Shown here: positions 37,626 through 46,289 of the stretch, piece after piece
Layout of the letters: each line of letters opens with the position of its first letter
Position numbering within the stretch: the stretch's first letter is position 1
From: Antarcticibacterium arcticum
GTDB taxonomy: Bacteria > Bacteroidota > Bacteroidia > Flavobacteriales > Flavobacteriaceae
Length of the DNA: 64,000 nucleotides
Direction: 5' to 3'
Assembly (NCBI RefSeq): GCF_007993795.1
Contig: NZ_CP042476.1
Coordinates: forward strand, 682,001-746,000
Translations under genes and position numbers: made by a program
The notes under the pieces: model-generated
Databases searched by the model: none
What the model was told of the DNA's origin: nothing
The model's input: the letters and a program-made list of their open reading frames with translations, nothing else

Positions 37626-40079
37626 ATGAGTTTTTACCTAGATATCATCCTCCCACTTCCCTTAGACAGACGTTTTACATATTCGGTTTCGCAGGAAGAA
37701 GCAGAATTTTTAAAACCAGGCATGCGGGTTGCGGTGCCCTTTGGTAAGACCAGGATATATACAGGAATAGTGGCGGCGATTCATAACAACGCTCCCCAAT
37801 TATATGAAGCTAAACCCATAGAGCAAATTTTGGATGAAGCCGCTGTGGTAACCTCACACCAGCTCGAACTTTGGGCCTGGATCTCCGGGTATTACATGTG
37901 TGCCGAGGGAGAAGTGCTAAAAGCGGCTTTACCGGGCGGATATTTGCTGGAAAGTGAAACGCTTATTCAATTAACTCCGCATTTTGATTTAGGAGAACTT
38001 GAGCTAAATGATCAGGAATATATAATTGTTGAAGCCCTGCAAACCCAATCTTCCCTAAGGATACAGGAAGTTATGCAATTGCTGGATAAAAAAACGGTTC
38101 TTCCGGTAATAAACAGCCTGGTTTCAAGAAAGGCGTTAGTAGTAAATCAGGAAATTTTTGAGCAGTATAAGCCTAAATTGACTCGTTATGTAAGGCTGGC
38201 CGAAAAATTTTCTTCGGAAGCTGAAATGCATAAACTTCTGGATGATCTTAGCAATGCTCCCAAACAGCGGGACGCGGTGTTAAGTTGGTTCAGTTTCCGG
38301 GCCCAGTCTAAAAAACCGGTGAAGCTGAAGGATCTTTCCGCAGCAAGCAAAACCTCCACAGCGGTAATAAAAACCTTAATAGATAAAGGGGTTTTTGATG
38401 AATATCATATTCAAACAGACAGGGTACAGTTTGACGGTGAAATTTCCAACACCAACATTCAGTTGAATGAATGGCAACAGGAAGCCTTGGATTCAATAGA
38501 AAACATTTTTACAGAGGATGAAGTGTGCCTGCTTCACGGCATCACATCTTCGGGCAAGACCGAAATTTACATGAAGCTTATTGAACAGGTAATAGCCCGG
38601 GGTAAACAGGCCTTATATCTGCTTCCTGAAATTGCACTTACCTCTCAGCTTGTCGCGCGGCTTCAGGCTTATTTTGGAGATCAGGTCCAGGTGTACCACA
38701 GTAAATATTCCGTCAATGAACGTATGGAAGTGTATTCCAATGTATTAAATGATAAGGACAAGGCCAGGATAATTTTGGGCGCCAGGTCTTCGTTGTTTCT
38801 GCCGTTTCAGGATCTTGGGCTTATTGTGGTAGATGAGGAACATGAGACCACATTTAAGCAATTTGATCCCGCCCCCCGGTACAATGCCAGGGATGCAGCC
38901 GTGGTGCTGGCAAAGATGCATAAAGCCCATTTGATAATGGGGAGCGCTACGCCCTCTCTGGAATCTTATTTTAATGCTACTCATAATAAATACCGGCTGG
39001 TCACTTTAAACCGGAGATTTGGGAATGTACTGCTGCCAGAAATAGAAATTGTAGACATCAAGGAAAAATACCGGAAAAAACAAATGACCGGCCATTTCTC
39101 TGACCGGTTACTGGAAGAGATCAAAATTTCCCTGGCCGAAGGGGAACAGGTGATCCTTTTTCAGAACCGCCGGGGTTATTCTCCCATTCTGGAATGCACT
39201 ACCTGCGGCCATTCCCCACAATGTCCCAACTGTGATGTGAGCCTCACCTTTCATCAGCACAGCAACCAATTGCGCTGCCATTACTGCGGTTATCATATGG
39301 CAATGCAACAACAGTGTATGGCCTGTGATAGTATTGAGCTTACCACCAAAGGATTTGGAACAGAGCAAATTGAAACAGAACTCAAAGCCCTGCTCCCTGA
39401 TGCTAAAATTGGAAGGATGGATTTTGACACTACCCGGGGAAAATACGGGCATCAAAAAATAATAAGCGCATTTGAGCAGGAAACCATTGATATATTGGTA
39501 GGAACGCAAATGCTTAGTAAAGGCTTGGATTTTAGAAAAGTTAAGTTGGTAGGGATCATGAATGCAGATACCCTGCTTAATTTCCCCGATTTCAGGGCGC
39601 ATGAGAGAAGCTTCCAGTTAATGTTGCAGGTAGCAGGAAGGGCAGGAAGAACCCAAAGCAGGGGGAAGGTATTGATCCAAACCTACAATCCTCACCACCA
39701 GATTGTGAAACAGGTGTCTACCAATGATTATGAAGGTATGTACAGGGAACAATTGGAGGACAGGTATCAATACCAGTATCCGCCATACTACAAGCTTATA
39801 AAATTCACATTAAAAAGCAGGGATTATTCAAAAACCAATGATGCGGCAGATTGGCTGGCGAAAGGTTTGAGTATATCCTTCAGGGAAAATGTACTGGGGC
39901 CGGAATTTCCTCCGGTTGCCCGAATACGCAATGAATACTATAAGAACATCCTGCTCAAAATTCCTCCACATCAATCCCTGGGAAAGACCAAAACTTATAT
40001 TGAAAAATTGCTTGCAAGTTTTAAGGCCATAGGAGCATGGAGAAGTGTGCGGGTAATTATAAATGTAGATCCTTATTAA
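37626..40079 (+). CDS. priA: Primosomal replication-restart helicase PriA
   Basis: The 817-residue protein restarts stalled replication forks. The N-terminal 3'-DNA-binding domain (LDIILPLPLDRRFTYSVSQE) is followed by a winged helix, Walker A GITSSGKT (305-312), the DEEH box VVDEEHETTFKQF, a zinc domain of eight Cys between about 520 and 580 (CTTCGHSPQCPNCD; CHYCGYH; CMACDS), and helicase C motifs GTQMLSKGLDF and QVAGRAGRTQSRG. Length is a little above E. coli PriA (732), as usual for Bacteroidota. Confidence 0.96.
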   Translation: MSFYLDIILPLPLDRRFTYSVSQEEAEFLKPGMRVAVPFGKTRIYTGIVAAIHNNAPQLYEAKPIEQILDEAAVVTSHQLELWAWISGYYMCAEGEVLKAALPGGYLLESETLIQLTPHFDLGELELNDQEYIIVEALQTQSSLRIQEVMQLLDKKTVLPVINSLVSRKALVVNQEIFEQYKPKLTRYVRLAEKFSSEAEMHKLLDDLSNAPKQRDAVLSWFSFRAQSKKPVKLKDLSAASKTSTAVIKTLIDKGVFDEYHIQTDRVQFDGEISNTNIQLNEWQQEALDSIENIFTEDEVCLLHGITSSGKTEIYMKLIEQVIARGKQALYLLPEIALTSQLVARLQAYFGDQVQVYHSKYSVNERMEVYSNVLNDKDKARIILGARSSLFLPFQDLGLIVVDEEHETTFKQFDPAPRYNARDAAVVLAKMHKAHLIMGSATPSLESYFNATHNKYRLVTLNRRFGNVLLPEIEIVDIKEKYRKKQMTGHFSDRLLEEIKISLAEGEQVILFQNRRGYSPILECTTCGHSPQCPNCDVSLTFHQHSNQLRCHYCGYHMAMQQQCMACDSIELTTKGFGTEQIETELKALLPDAKIGRMDFDTTRGKYGHQKIISAFEQETIDILVGTQMLSKGLDFRKVKLVGIMNADTLLNFPDFRAHERSFQLMLQVAGRAGRTQSRGKVLIQTYNPHHQIVKQVSTNDYEGMYREQLEDRYQYQYPPYYKLIKFTLKSRDYSKTNDAADWLAKGLSISFRENVLGPEFPPVARIRNEYYKNILLKIPPHQSLGKTKTYIEKLLASFKAIGAWRSVRVIINVDPY

Positions 40080-40173
40080 GAAGGATTGAAAATATCAAAA
40101 GGTAACGGTTAGAAACAAAAAAATCCGGCTATAGGGGGCCGAATATTTTAAATTCCCTTTATTTTAAGTGGAT

Positions 40174-40887
40174 CTAATCCTGCATTGCACTTAAAGCTTC
40201 AATTAGATTGGATTTTTTATGCCTGCTTAGTGGTAATTGTTGTTTATCTATTTCGATATTCTTACTGTTGTATCGCTCTACTTTCTCCAGGTTCACAATA
40301 TAGGATTTGTGAATTCGTAAAAATTGCTCAGGAGGTAATTGGTTTTCAAAAGATTTCATAGTAGCAAGAACTACAAAAGTATCTTTCTCTGTTACAAATT
40401 TTACATAATCCCCCAGGGCCTCAATATATTTAAGCTTATTTAAAAATACCTTCCGGTTCTTTAAATTACTTTTCACAAAGATGAAATTCTCATCTTCTAT
40501 AGGAGTGCCATTGTGTTTTAAATTATAAAGATTAATTGCTTTGGAAACAGCATTATTAAATCGTTCCCTGTTCACGGGTTTATGAATATAGTCTACCGCA
40601 TCATAATCAAAAGCTTTGAAGGCATATTTGGTCTTTCCGGTAACAAAAATGATTTGTGGTTTATTGGGAAGATCATCTAATAATTCAAAACCTGTGAGAA
40701 TAGGCATTTCAATATCAAGGAAAATAAGATCAACCTCTGTGTCAAGCAGGCCGTTCTTAGTTTCAATCGCATTATTGTATTCGGCTACCAATTTTAAATT
40801 GGGATGGTCTTTGATCAATTTTACAAGGGATAAACGTTGTAAACTTGAGTCATCAACCACAGCACATTTAAGTAGAGTTTCTTCCAC
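40174..40887 (-). CDS. LytTR-family response regulator
   Basis: The 237-residue protein has a receiver domain (residues about 7-125) with the phosphoacceptor Asp in LIFLDIEMPILTGFELL, Thr in FVTGKT and Lys in YIHKPVNRERF, and a C-terminal LytTR DNA-binding domain (LKYIEALGDYVKFVTEKDTF; FLRIHKSYIVNLEKVERY). LytTR regulators usually pair with a 5TM or 7TM histidine kinase; none is next to it, so it is an orphan in this window. It is transcribed away from rpsF. Confidence 0.93.
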   Translation of the reverse strand: MEETLLKCAVVDDSSLQRLSLVKLIKDHPNLKLVAEYNNAIETKNGLLDTEVDLIFLDIEMPILTGFELLDDLPNKPQIIFVTGKTKYAFKAFDYDAVDYIHKPVNRERFNNAVSKAINLYNLKHNGTPIEDENFIFVKSNLKNRKVFLNKLKYIEALGDYVKFVTEKDTFVVLATMKSFENQLPPEQFLRIHKSYIVNLEKVERYNSKNIEIDKQQLPLSRHKKSNLIEALSAMQD

Positions 40888-40990
40888 GACAAAAGGTTAA
40901 GTATAAACAATATTAGGTATAAAATTTTATTAAAACAAGATAATACTGAATTTCATCGTCAAAATTTGTAGTTTACCGTAGAGGAAAGAC

Positions 40991-41021
40991 TTTGTAGATA
41001 TAAAAAAAGATGTTACTTTTG
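40991..41021 (+). promoter_or_regulatory. Promoter of the rpsF operon
   Basis: TTTG at 40991-40994, a 19-base spacer, then TACTTTTG at 41014-41021, a textbook Bacteroidota promoter. The downstream GCAGCC resembles the start region of the rRNA promoters. Confidence 0.8.
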
Positions 41022-41048
41022 CAGCCAATTAATTTAAATCATATTTTT

Positions 41049-41387
41049 ATGAATCATTATGAAACTGTTTTCATCTTGAATCCCGTTTTATCTGATGACC
41101 AGATAAAGGAAACAGTAAAGAAATACGAAGATTTTCTTGTTTCTAACGGTGCTGAGATGGTATCCAAAGAAAATTGGGGGCTTAAAAAACTGGCTTACCC
41201 AATTCAACACAAAAAAAGTGGTTTTTACCATTTATTTGAATTCAAAGCTCCGGGAGAGGTTATCAATCCTCTTGAAGTAGAATTTAGAAGAGAAGAGCGC
41301 ATGATGCGTTACCTTACTGTACGGTTAGATAAGCATGCGATCGCCTGGGCAGAAAAGAGAAGAAACAGAAACAAAGAAAAAGCGTAG
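41049..41387 (+). CDS. rpsF: 30S ribosomal protein S6
   Basis: From ATG 41049 the product is 112 residues, starting MNHYETVFILNPVLSDDQIK. Family features are the first strand YETVFIL, GAEMVSKENWGLKKLAYPIQ, KKSGFYHLFEFKAPG and RREERMMRYLTVRLD. An open extension of 13 codons upstream overlaps the promoter and is rejected. S6 binds S18 and the central domain of 16S rRNA. It leads the rpsF-rpsR-rplI operon; ssb or priB is not inserted between the genes. Confidence 0.96.
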   Translation: MNHYETVFILNPVLSDDQIKETVKKYEDFLVSNGAEMVSKENWGLKKLAYPIQHKKSGFYHLFEFKAPGEVINPLEVEFRREERMMRYLTVRLDKHAIAWAEKRRNRNKEKA

Positions 41388-41389
41388 TT

Positions 41390-41686
41390 ATGTCATCTAT
41401 TGAACAACAAGCAAAAGGAAAAAAAGACGGAGAGATCAGGTATCTTACTCCTCTTAACATAGAGACCAACAAGACTAAAAAGTATTGTAGGTTCAAAAGA
41501 TCCGGTATTAAATATATCGATTACAAGGATCCGGACTTTTTAATGAGTTTTGTAAACGAGCAGGGAAAACTTTTACCACGTCGTTTAACAGGAACTTCTT
41601 TAAAATATCAGCGTAAAACGGCTGTGGCGGTAAAACGCGCGCGTCATTTAGCATTAATGCCGTATGTTGGCGATTTATTAAAATAA
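41390..41686 (+). CDS. rpsR: 30S ribosomal protein S18
   Basis: The 98-residue protein has the S18 core KYCRFKRSGIKYIDYKDPDF, LMSFVNEQGKLLPRRLTGTS and LKYQRKTAVAVKRARHLALM. The N-terminal extension (SSIEQQAKGKKDGEIRYLTP) is normal for Bacteroidota. In organisms of this group S18 contacts the 16S 3' end region and helps hide the anti-Shine-Dalgarno, which is relevant as genes here lack clear Shine-Dalgarno sequences. It starts two bases after rpsF. Confidence 0.96.
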   Translation: MSSIEQQAKGKKDGEIRYLTPLNIETNKTKKYCRFKRSGIKYIDYKDPDFLMSFVNEQGKLLPRRLTGTSLKYQRKTAVAVKRARHLALMPYVGDLLK

Positions 41687-41699
41687 TTAAGAGGCAATT

Positions 41700-42149
41700 A
41701 TGGAATTGATACTTAGAAAAGACGTAGAGAATTTAGGATTTAAAGATGATGTGGTGACTGTTAAACACGGTTATGCACGTAACTTCTTAATTCCTCAAGG
41801 GTATGCATCACTTGCAACCCCCTCTGCTAAAAAAGCCCTTGCTGAAACTATTAAGCAACGCGCTTATAAAGAGCAAAAGAATATTGATGAAGCTAAGAAA
41901 CAGGCCGCTAAACTTAACGGTCTTGATCTTAAACTTACTGCAAAAGCAGGTGGTGGAGACAAAATGTTTGGATCTATTACTGATGCTGATCTGGCTGAAG
42001 CCCTTTCAAAAGAAGGTATTGAACTGGAGAAAAAATACATTAGCATTGCAGGTGGTAACATTAAGCGTTTAGGACAGTACGAAGCAACTTTACGTTTTCA
42101 CCGTGAAGTGATCGCTAACTTCTCCTTTGCGGTTGTTGCTGAAGCATAA
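41700..42149 (+). CDS. rplI: 50S ribosomal protein L9
   Basis: The 149-residue protein has the L9 N-terminal globular domain MELILRKDVENLGFKDDVVT and VKHGYARNFLIPQGYAS, the long connecting helix (KQRAYKEQKNIDEAKKQAAK) and the C-terminal domain (GDKMFGSITDADLAEALSKE). It is the last gene of the ribosomal operon and is followed by a strong terminator. Confidence 0.97.
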   Translation: MELILRKDVENLGFKDDVVTVKHGYARNFLIPQGYASLATPSAKKALAETIKQRAYKEQKNIDEAKKQAAKLNGLDLKLTAKAGGGDKMFGSITDADLAEALSKEGIELEKKYISIAGGNIKRLGQYEATLRFHREVIANFSFAVVAEA

Positions 42150-42167
42150 TCATACAATGAATATCAT

Positions 42168-42196
42168 AAAAGCCTACTCCAACCGAGTAGGCTTTT
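42168..42196 (+). terminator. Terminator of the ribosomal-protein operon
   Basis: A perfect 12-base stem AAAAGCCTACTC / GAGTAGGCTTTT with a 5-base loop. Confidence 0.87.
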
Positions 42197-42252
42197 CTGT
42201 TTAAAAGACTTTGACCGCCGGGCACGGCAGACTAATAATATATTTTGTACAA

Positions 42253-42726
42253 ATGAAATACACGCGCCTTACAAAAGAACAACTGGAGGAATTGCACCAG
42301 GAATTTATCAATTTCCTTGCTTCTCAATCTATAACAGCGGGGGAGTGGGAAGAAATAAAAACTCAGAAACCCGAAGTTGCTGAAGAAGAACTGGATGTTT
42401 TCAGTGACCTTATTTGGGAAGGGGTACTGGATAAAGTTACCCATCTGGAGCATTTTTCACCTAACCAGATGTTCCTGTTTCATATTACACAGGTGGAAAT
42501 CCACCTTATTGCGGTAAAAGTAAATAACGAAGCCATAGATATCACCACACTACAAGGCTACCAGTGGCTTCAGAAAAATCTTATGGATGATGCCGTGAAT
42601 CTTTATACATCCTCCAAGGCATTAACGGAGGACCGGAATAAAGATATATTTGCCCTTATCCAACAGGGTGCTGTAATAACAAAAGGGGAGCTATTCAACT
42701 ATTTTGACAGGGTAGTGAATAAATAA
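42253..42726 (+). CDS. DUF6495 protein
   Basis: From ATG 42253 the product is 157 residues (MKYTRLTKEQLEELHQEFIN); the upstream frame extension overlaps low-value sequence and is rejected. I recognise the family as DUF6495 from ITAGEWEEIKTQKPEVAEEE, LDVFSDLIWEGVLDKVTHLE and FLFHITQVEIHLIAVKVN. It is a soluble acidic protein without known role, found after rplI in related genomes as far as I recall. It ends where the permease relic ends on the other strand. Confidence 0.8.
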   Translation: MKYTRLTKEQLEELHQEFINFLASQSITAGEWEEIKTQKPEVAEEELDVFSDLIWEGVLDKVTHLEHFSPNQMFLFHITQVEIHLIAVKVNNEAIDITTLQGYQWLQKNLMDDAVNLYTSSKALTEDRNKDIFALIQQGAVITKGELFNYFDRVVNK

Positions 42727-43967
42727 TTATTCGTAGTGCAGGGATTCAACCGGATCCTGTTTTGCGGCCTTACTTGCAGGATAACTTCCTGCCAGAACTG
42801 CTACCAAAAAGGTGATGGCTGTTGCCCAAAGCATAGCACTCCATGGGGTTACAAAGGCAAAACCAATTGCAGATGAAACCGCGAAACCTATAAGGATTCC
42901 AAAAATGATTCCAAGCAGGCCACCAAATTGCCCTATAATAACAGTTTCCATAAAGAACTGGGTTGCTATGGTACTGCGTTTAGCGCCCAGGGCTTTACGT
43001 ATTCCAATCTCTCGGGTACGCTCTGCTACAGATACCAGCATGATATTCATTAGCGCGATAGAGGAACCAAAAATGGTAATTATAGAAATAATCCAGGCAG
43101 CCACATTGAGATAGCCGGTAATTTGAAATATCTGGTTTATAAGATCATCACTCCTGCCAATTCCAAAATTGTTGTCTTCTACAGGGCTCAGTTTTCTAAT
43201 ATTTCTAAAGGTAATTATCGCCTCACTCTGCGCACCATCCATCATTTCCTTATCACCCACTTTTACGCTTATATTGTAATTGATGTTGGGTTGGGTAAAA
43301 ATTGAGCGGGCAATTTCAACAGGAATCAGAACCCGGAGGTCCTGGTTGTTTCCAAAGGTAGACCCTTTGGACTCCAATATTCCAATTACCGTAAATTTTA
43401 CTCCCCGTACACTTATGGTCTTATCAATTGGATTGAGATCCTTGAAAAGACCTTTGGCAAAATCGGCACCAAGGATCGCCACGTTGTTATTGTTTTGAAT
43501 ATCAAAATATGTAAAGTCCCTTCCGTCCTCGAGGTTGAGTCCGGAATTTGAAAGGAAAAATTCATTCACTCCAAAAATTGAAACTTCGGGATCTGTTTTT
43601 TTATCCTCGTATTTGACCTCGGCAGCGCCCGTTCCGGTAAAGGAAATAGAAGTTTGAATATTCGGATATTCGTAAGTTTCCTTAAATTCCTTTACTTCCC
43701 TGTACGAGATTACGGGATTTATTTTTTCCCTTTCACCCCCCCGCGGGTACGGGTGGTAAACTCGTAGCGTTGCAAATTAAAGGTGTTGGCGCCCATAGAT
43801 GCAAAATCACTGCTAATAGTATTTTCAAGAGCGCTTACAGCGCTTAAAATGCCCACCAGGGCTGTTATTCCTATGGCAATGATAAGTACGGTAAGTATGG
43901 TTCTTAGGATCTGGCTTTTAATCGAATCAAAAGCAATCCTTATATTTTCCTTGAAAAGTGAGAACAT
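42727..43967 (-). pseudogene. MacB-type ABC transporter permease, split by a frameshift in a G7 tract
   Basis: The 5' part (from ATG 43967) encodes MFSLFKENIRIAFDSIKSQI and the first membrane helix, then RTRGGVKGKK and a stop at about 43719. Adding one base in the G7 run (C7 at 43736-43742 on the + strand) restores an open frame (ERKEKINPVISYREV-like) that joins the 3' part, which holds the MacB periplasmic domain (VAILGADFAKGLF) and FtsX helices (MLVSVAERTREIGIRKALGA). The repaired product would be 413 residues, the normal length. No ATPase or fusion subunit is adjacent. It is either a pseudogene, a phase-variable gene or a sequencing error. Confidence 0.88.
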
Positions 43968-44036
43968 AGGTAAATTCTATAGGTCACAGGATTAGACTAC
44001 CAATTTATAAGAATGTTACTTAAAAAATGAAAATTG

Positions 44037-44066
44037 TTTGGTATAGGTTAAATTTTAGGATATTTG
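44037..44066 (+). promoter_or_regulatory. Possible hisS promoter
   Basis: TTTG at 44037-44040, an 18-base spacer and GATATTTG at 44059-44066, one base off the TANNTTTG consensus, 76 bases before the hisS ATG. Confidence 0.5.
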
Positions 44067-44141
44067 CAAATTAAGAAAGCGACCTTTTTCTCCACCTATA
44101 GAAAAAGACAACGCAACCTAAACAAGAACAAATACCAAAAA

Positions 44142-45512
44142 ATGGCACAAAAACCTTCAACCCCTAAGGGGACAAGGGATTTCTCTCCTGTAGAAGTCGC
44201 AAAGCGCAATTATATTTTCGATACTATTAAATCGCAATTTGAAAAATTTGGCTTTCAGCCCATTGAGACGCCCAGTTTTGAAAATTCTGAAACTCTTATG
44301 GGAAAATATGGGGAAGAGGGAGACAGGCTCATTTTTAAGATCCTTAATTCGGGTGATTTTTTGAAAAAGGCCAATGAGAAAGCATACCTGGATAAGGACA
44401 GCAATAAGATCACGGCATCTATAAGTGAAAAAGCCCTTAGATATGACCTCACCGTTCCCTTTGCCAGGTATGTGGTGCAGCACCAGAGTGAAATTGAATT
44501 TCCTTTTAAACGCTATCAGATCCAGCCCGTTTGGCGCGCCGACAGGCCCCAAAAAGGCAGATTCAGGGAATTTTATCAATGCGATGCAGATGTGGTGGGA
44601 AGTGAAAGCCTTTGGCAGGAAGTAGAATTTGTACAACTTTATGATGCCGTTTTTACAGCACTAGGTTTAACCGGTGTTAGCATTAAAATCAATAATCGCA
44701 AGATCCTTTCAGGTTTTGCTGAAGTTATTGGAGAAAAGGATAGGTTGATAGATTTTACCGTTGCCCTTGATAAACTTGATAAAATAGGAGAAGAGGGAGT
44801 AAAAAAGGAAATGCTTGAAAAAGGTATTTCTTCAGAAGCGCTTGAAAAGATTCAACCCATTTTTAATAAGGAGGGAAGTTTTTCAGATAAAATAGATATT
44901 CTCACAGGGATCCTCACCTCTTCAGAAACGGGGAAACAGGGTATAGAGGAACTCAGGTTTGTTTATAATGCCGTTACAGAGCTTGGCCTGGATACTGCGA
45001 CTCTGGAGCTGGATGTGACGCTTGCCAGGGGATTAAATTATTATACCGGGGCTATTTTTGAAGTTGCTGCGCCGGCAACTATTCAAATGGGTTCTATAGG
45101 TGGAGGGGGGCGTTATGATGACCTTACTGGAATTTTCGGACTTAAAAATGTGAGTGGGGTAGGAATATCCTTTGGCCTTGACAGGATCTACCTGGTTATG
45201 GAGGAGCTTGGATTGTTTCCCGAAACTGTCACCCAAAATACACGCGTACTGTTCATAAATTTTGGTGAAAAGGAAGCGCTCTACGCCTTAAAGGCAATAA
45301 GAGATCTGCGGCAAAAGGGGATATCAGCTGAGCTTTATCCAGAGGATGCCAAGATGAAAAAACAAATGAACTATGCCAATAAAAGGGAAATTCCCTTTGT
45401 AGTTCTTGCAGGGGTGGAGGAGATGGCTTCGGGTAAGTTTGGTCTCAAAAATATGAAAACCGGGGAACAACAAAAGCTCACTATTGAAGAGCTTACCAGC
45501 GGTTTAAAATAA
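44142..45512 (+). CDS. hisS: Histidine-tRNA ligase
   Basis: From ATG 44142 the product is 456 residues. Class II synthetase motifs are seen: KPSTPKGTRDFSPVEVAKRN at the start, motif 2 WRADRPQKGRFREFYQCDAD, the histidine-A motif LARGLNYYTGAIFEV and motif 3 GGGGRYDDLTGIFG with ISFGLDRIYLV. The C-terminal anticodon domain ends KFGLKNMKTGEQQKL. The open frame extends 26 codons upstream over the promoter; that part is rejected. It is divergent from the broken permease. Confidence 0.96.
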   Translation: MAQKPSTPKGTRDFSPVEVAKRNYIFDTIKSQFEKFGFQPIETPSFENSETLMGKYGEEGDRLIFKILNSGDFLKKANEKAYLDKDSNKITASISEKALRYDLTVPFARYVVQHQSEIEFPFKRYQIQPVWRADRPQKGRFREFYQCDADVVGSESLWQEVEFVQLYDAVFTALGLTGVSIKINNRKILSGFAEVIGEKDRLIDFTVALDKLDKIGEEGVKKEMLEKGISSEALEKIQPIFNKEGSFSDKIDILTGILTSSETGKQGIEELRFVYNAVTELGLDTATLELDVTLARGLNYYTGAIFEVAAPATIQMGSIGGGGRYDDLTGIFGLKNVSGVGISFGLDRIYLVMEELGLFPETVTQNTRVLFINFGEKEALYALKAIRDLRQKGISAELYPEDAKMKKQMNYANKREIPFVVLAGVEEMASGKFGLKNMKTGEQQKLTIEELTSGLK

Positions 45513-45567
45513 ACCTATCCAAAGCTTCAATGCGTTAATTCCAGAACCAATAGTTTAGAAAATTAAA

Positions 45568-45612
45568 CCATGTTTTCGTTTCATGAATTAAATTCAGAAG
45601 ACAAAAACATGG
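45568..45612. terminator. Possible bidirectional terminator between hisS and the CCC-motif gene
   Basis: CCATGTTTT and AAAACATGG pair over a 27-base loop, with CTTTT after the stem. The large loop makes it weak. Confidence 0.35.
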
Positions 45613-45635
45613 CTTTTAGACTAGGTTACTTTTAA

Positions 45636-45965
45636 TTAACCACCGTATTGTTCCATCATCTCCCGTTGCATATTTTCAAGGCCTTCAAGCCCGTAAATAC
45701 CTAAAATTGCAATATAAGAGATCACCATAAGCGCACTAAGCGCAATACCTATAATAGCCAGGATCTTTCCGGTTTTTACATTTTGATAACCGGTGTACAT
45801 TTCAGGATTGGTGTTGTAAATGGCGGTGGCTTTTTGTGCCATTGACAGGGTGATCACCCCAAAAACAAGTCCTACAATACCATAGCAGCAACAGCCTACT
45901 ATTGAAAGGATCCCGAAAACGAGAATTAGTGTTGAATTAGGAAGTTGTTGTCGTTGTAAATCCAT
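45636..45965 (-). CDS. CCC-motif membrane protein (DUF4190-like)
   Basis: The 109-residue protein has two membrane helices. The first contains SIVGCCCYGIVGLVFGVITL with the Cys-Cys-Cys motif that names the family, then the loop AQKATAIYNTNPEMYTGYQN and the second helix KILAIIGIALSALMVISYIA. Function is unknown. It lies 16 bases after the DUF2752 gene in the same orientation, and these two small membrane proteins often occur together in Flavobacteriaceae. Confidence 0.82.
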   Translation of the reverse strand: MDLQRQQLPNSTLILVFGILSIVGCCCYGIVGLVFGVITLSMAQKATAIYNTNPEMYTGYQNVKTGKILAIIGIALSALMVISYIAILGIYGLEGLENMQREMMEQYGG

Positions 45966-45981
45966 GGTTTATTGATTTTGG

Positions 45982-46275
45982 TTAGTGGTTTGGTAAGAAA
46001 GTAAGTATTTTAAAAATATAACTTATTAAAATAATTCCCGCCGTAAATAAGATGAGGCTAATTTTAATAATATAATCAAATTTGAATTTAACAAAGAGGT
46101 TCAGGAAGACAAAACCCAGTAAAACCAAGATAGGATAGATTGCGGGGAACAAATTAAAAGCGGCTTTAAAATTTCCCTTAAATACCATTAAAAGTGCCCG
46201 CTGCCCGCCGCAACCATAGCAATCCATTCCAAAAAGCTCCTTGTTTAGGCAAGGCAGCAAAAGATCTTCCATCAA
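45982..46275 (-). CDS. DUF2752 membrane protein
   Basis: The 97-residue product has the DUF2752 signature LPCLNKELFGMDCYGCGGQR (Cys-x-Gly-Cys-Gly-Gly-Gln-Arg), followed by ALLMVFKGNFKAAFNLFPAI and two hydrophobic helices. The conserved Cys pair suggests metal or thiol chemistry but nothing is proven. It sits 14 bases after the T9SS-substrate gene and before the CCC-motif gene. Confidence 0.87.
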   Translation of the reverse strand: MMEDLLLPCLNKELFGMDCYGCGGQRALLMVFKGNFKAAFNLFPAIYPILVLLGFVFLNLFVKFKFDYIIKISLILFTAGIILISYIFKILTFLPNH

Positions 46276-46289
46276 ATAACCTGTTTTGG

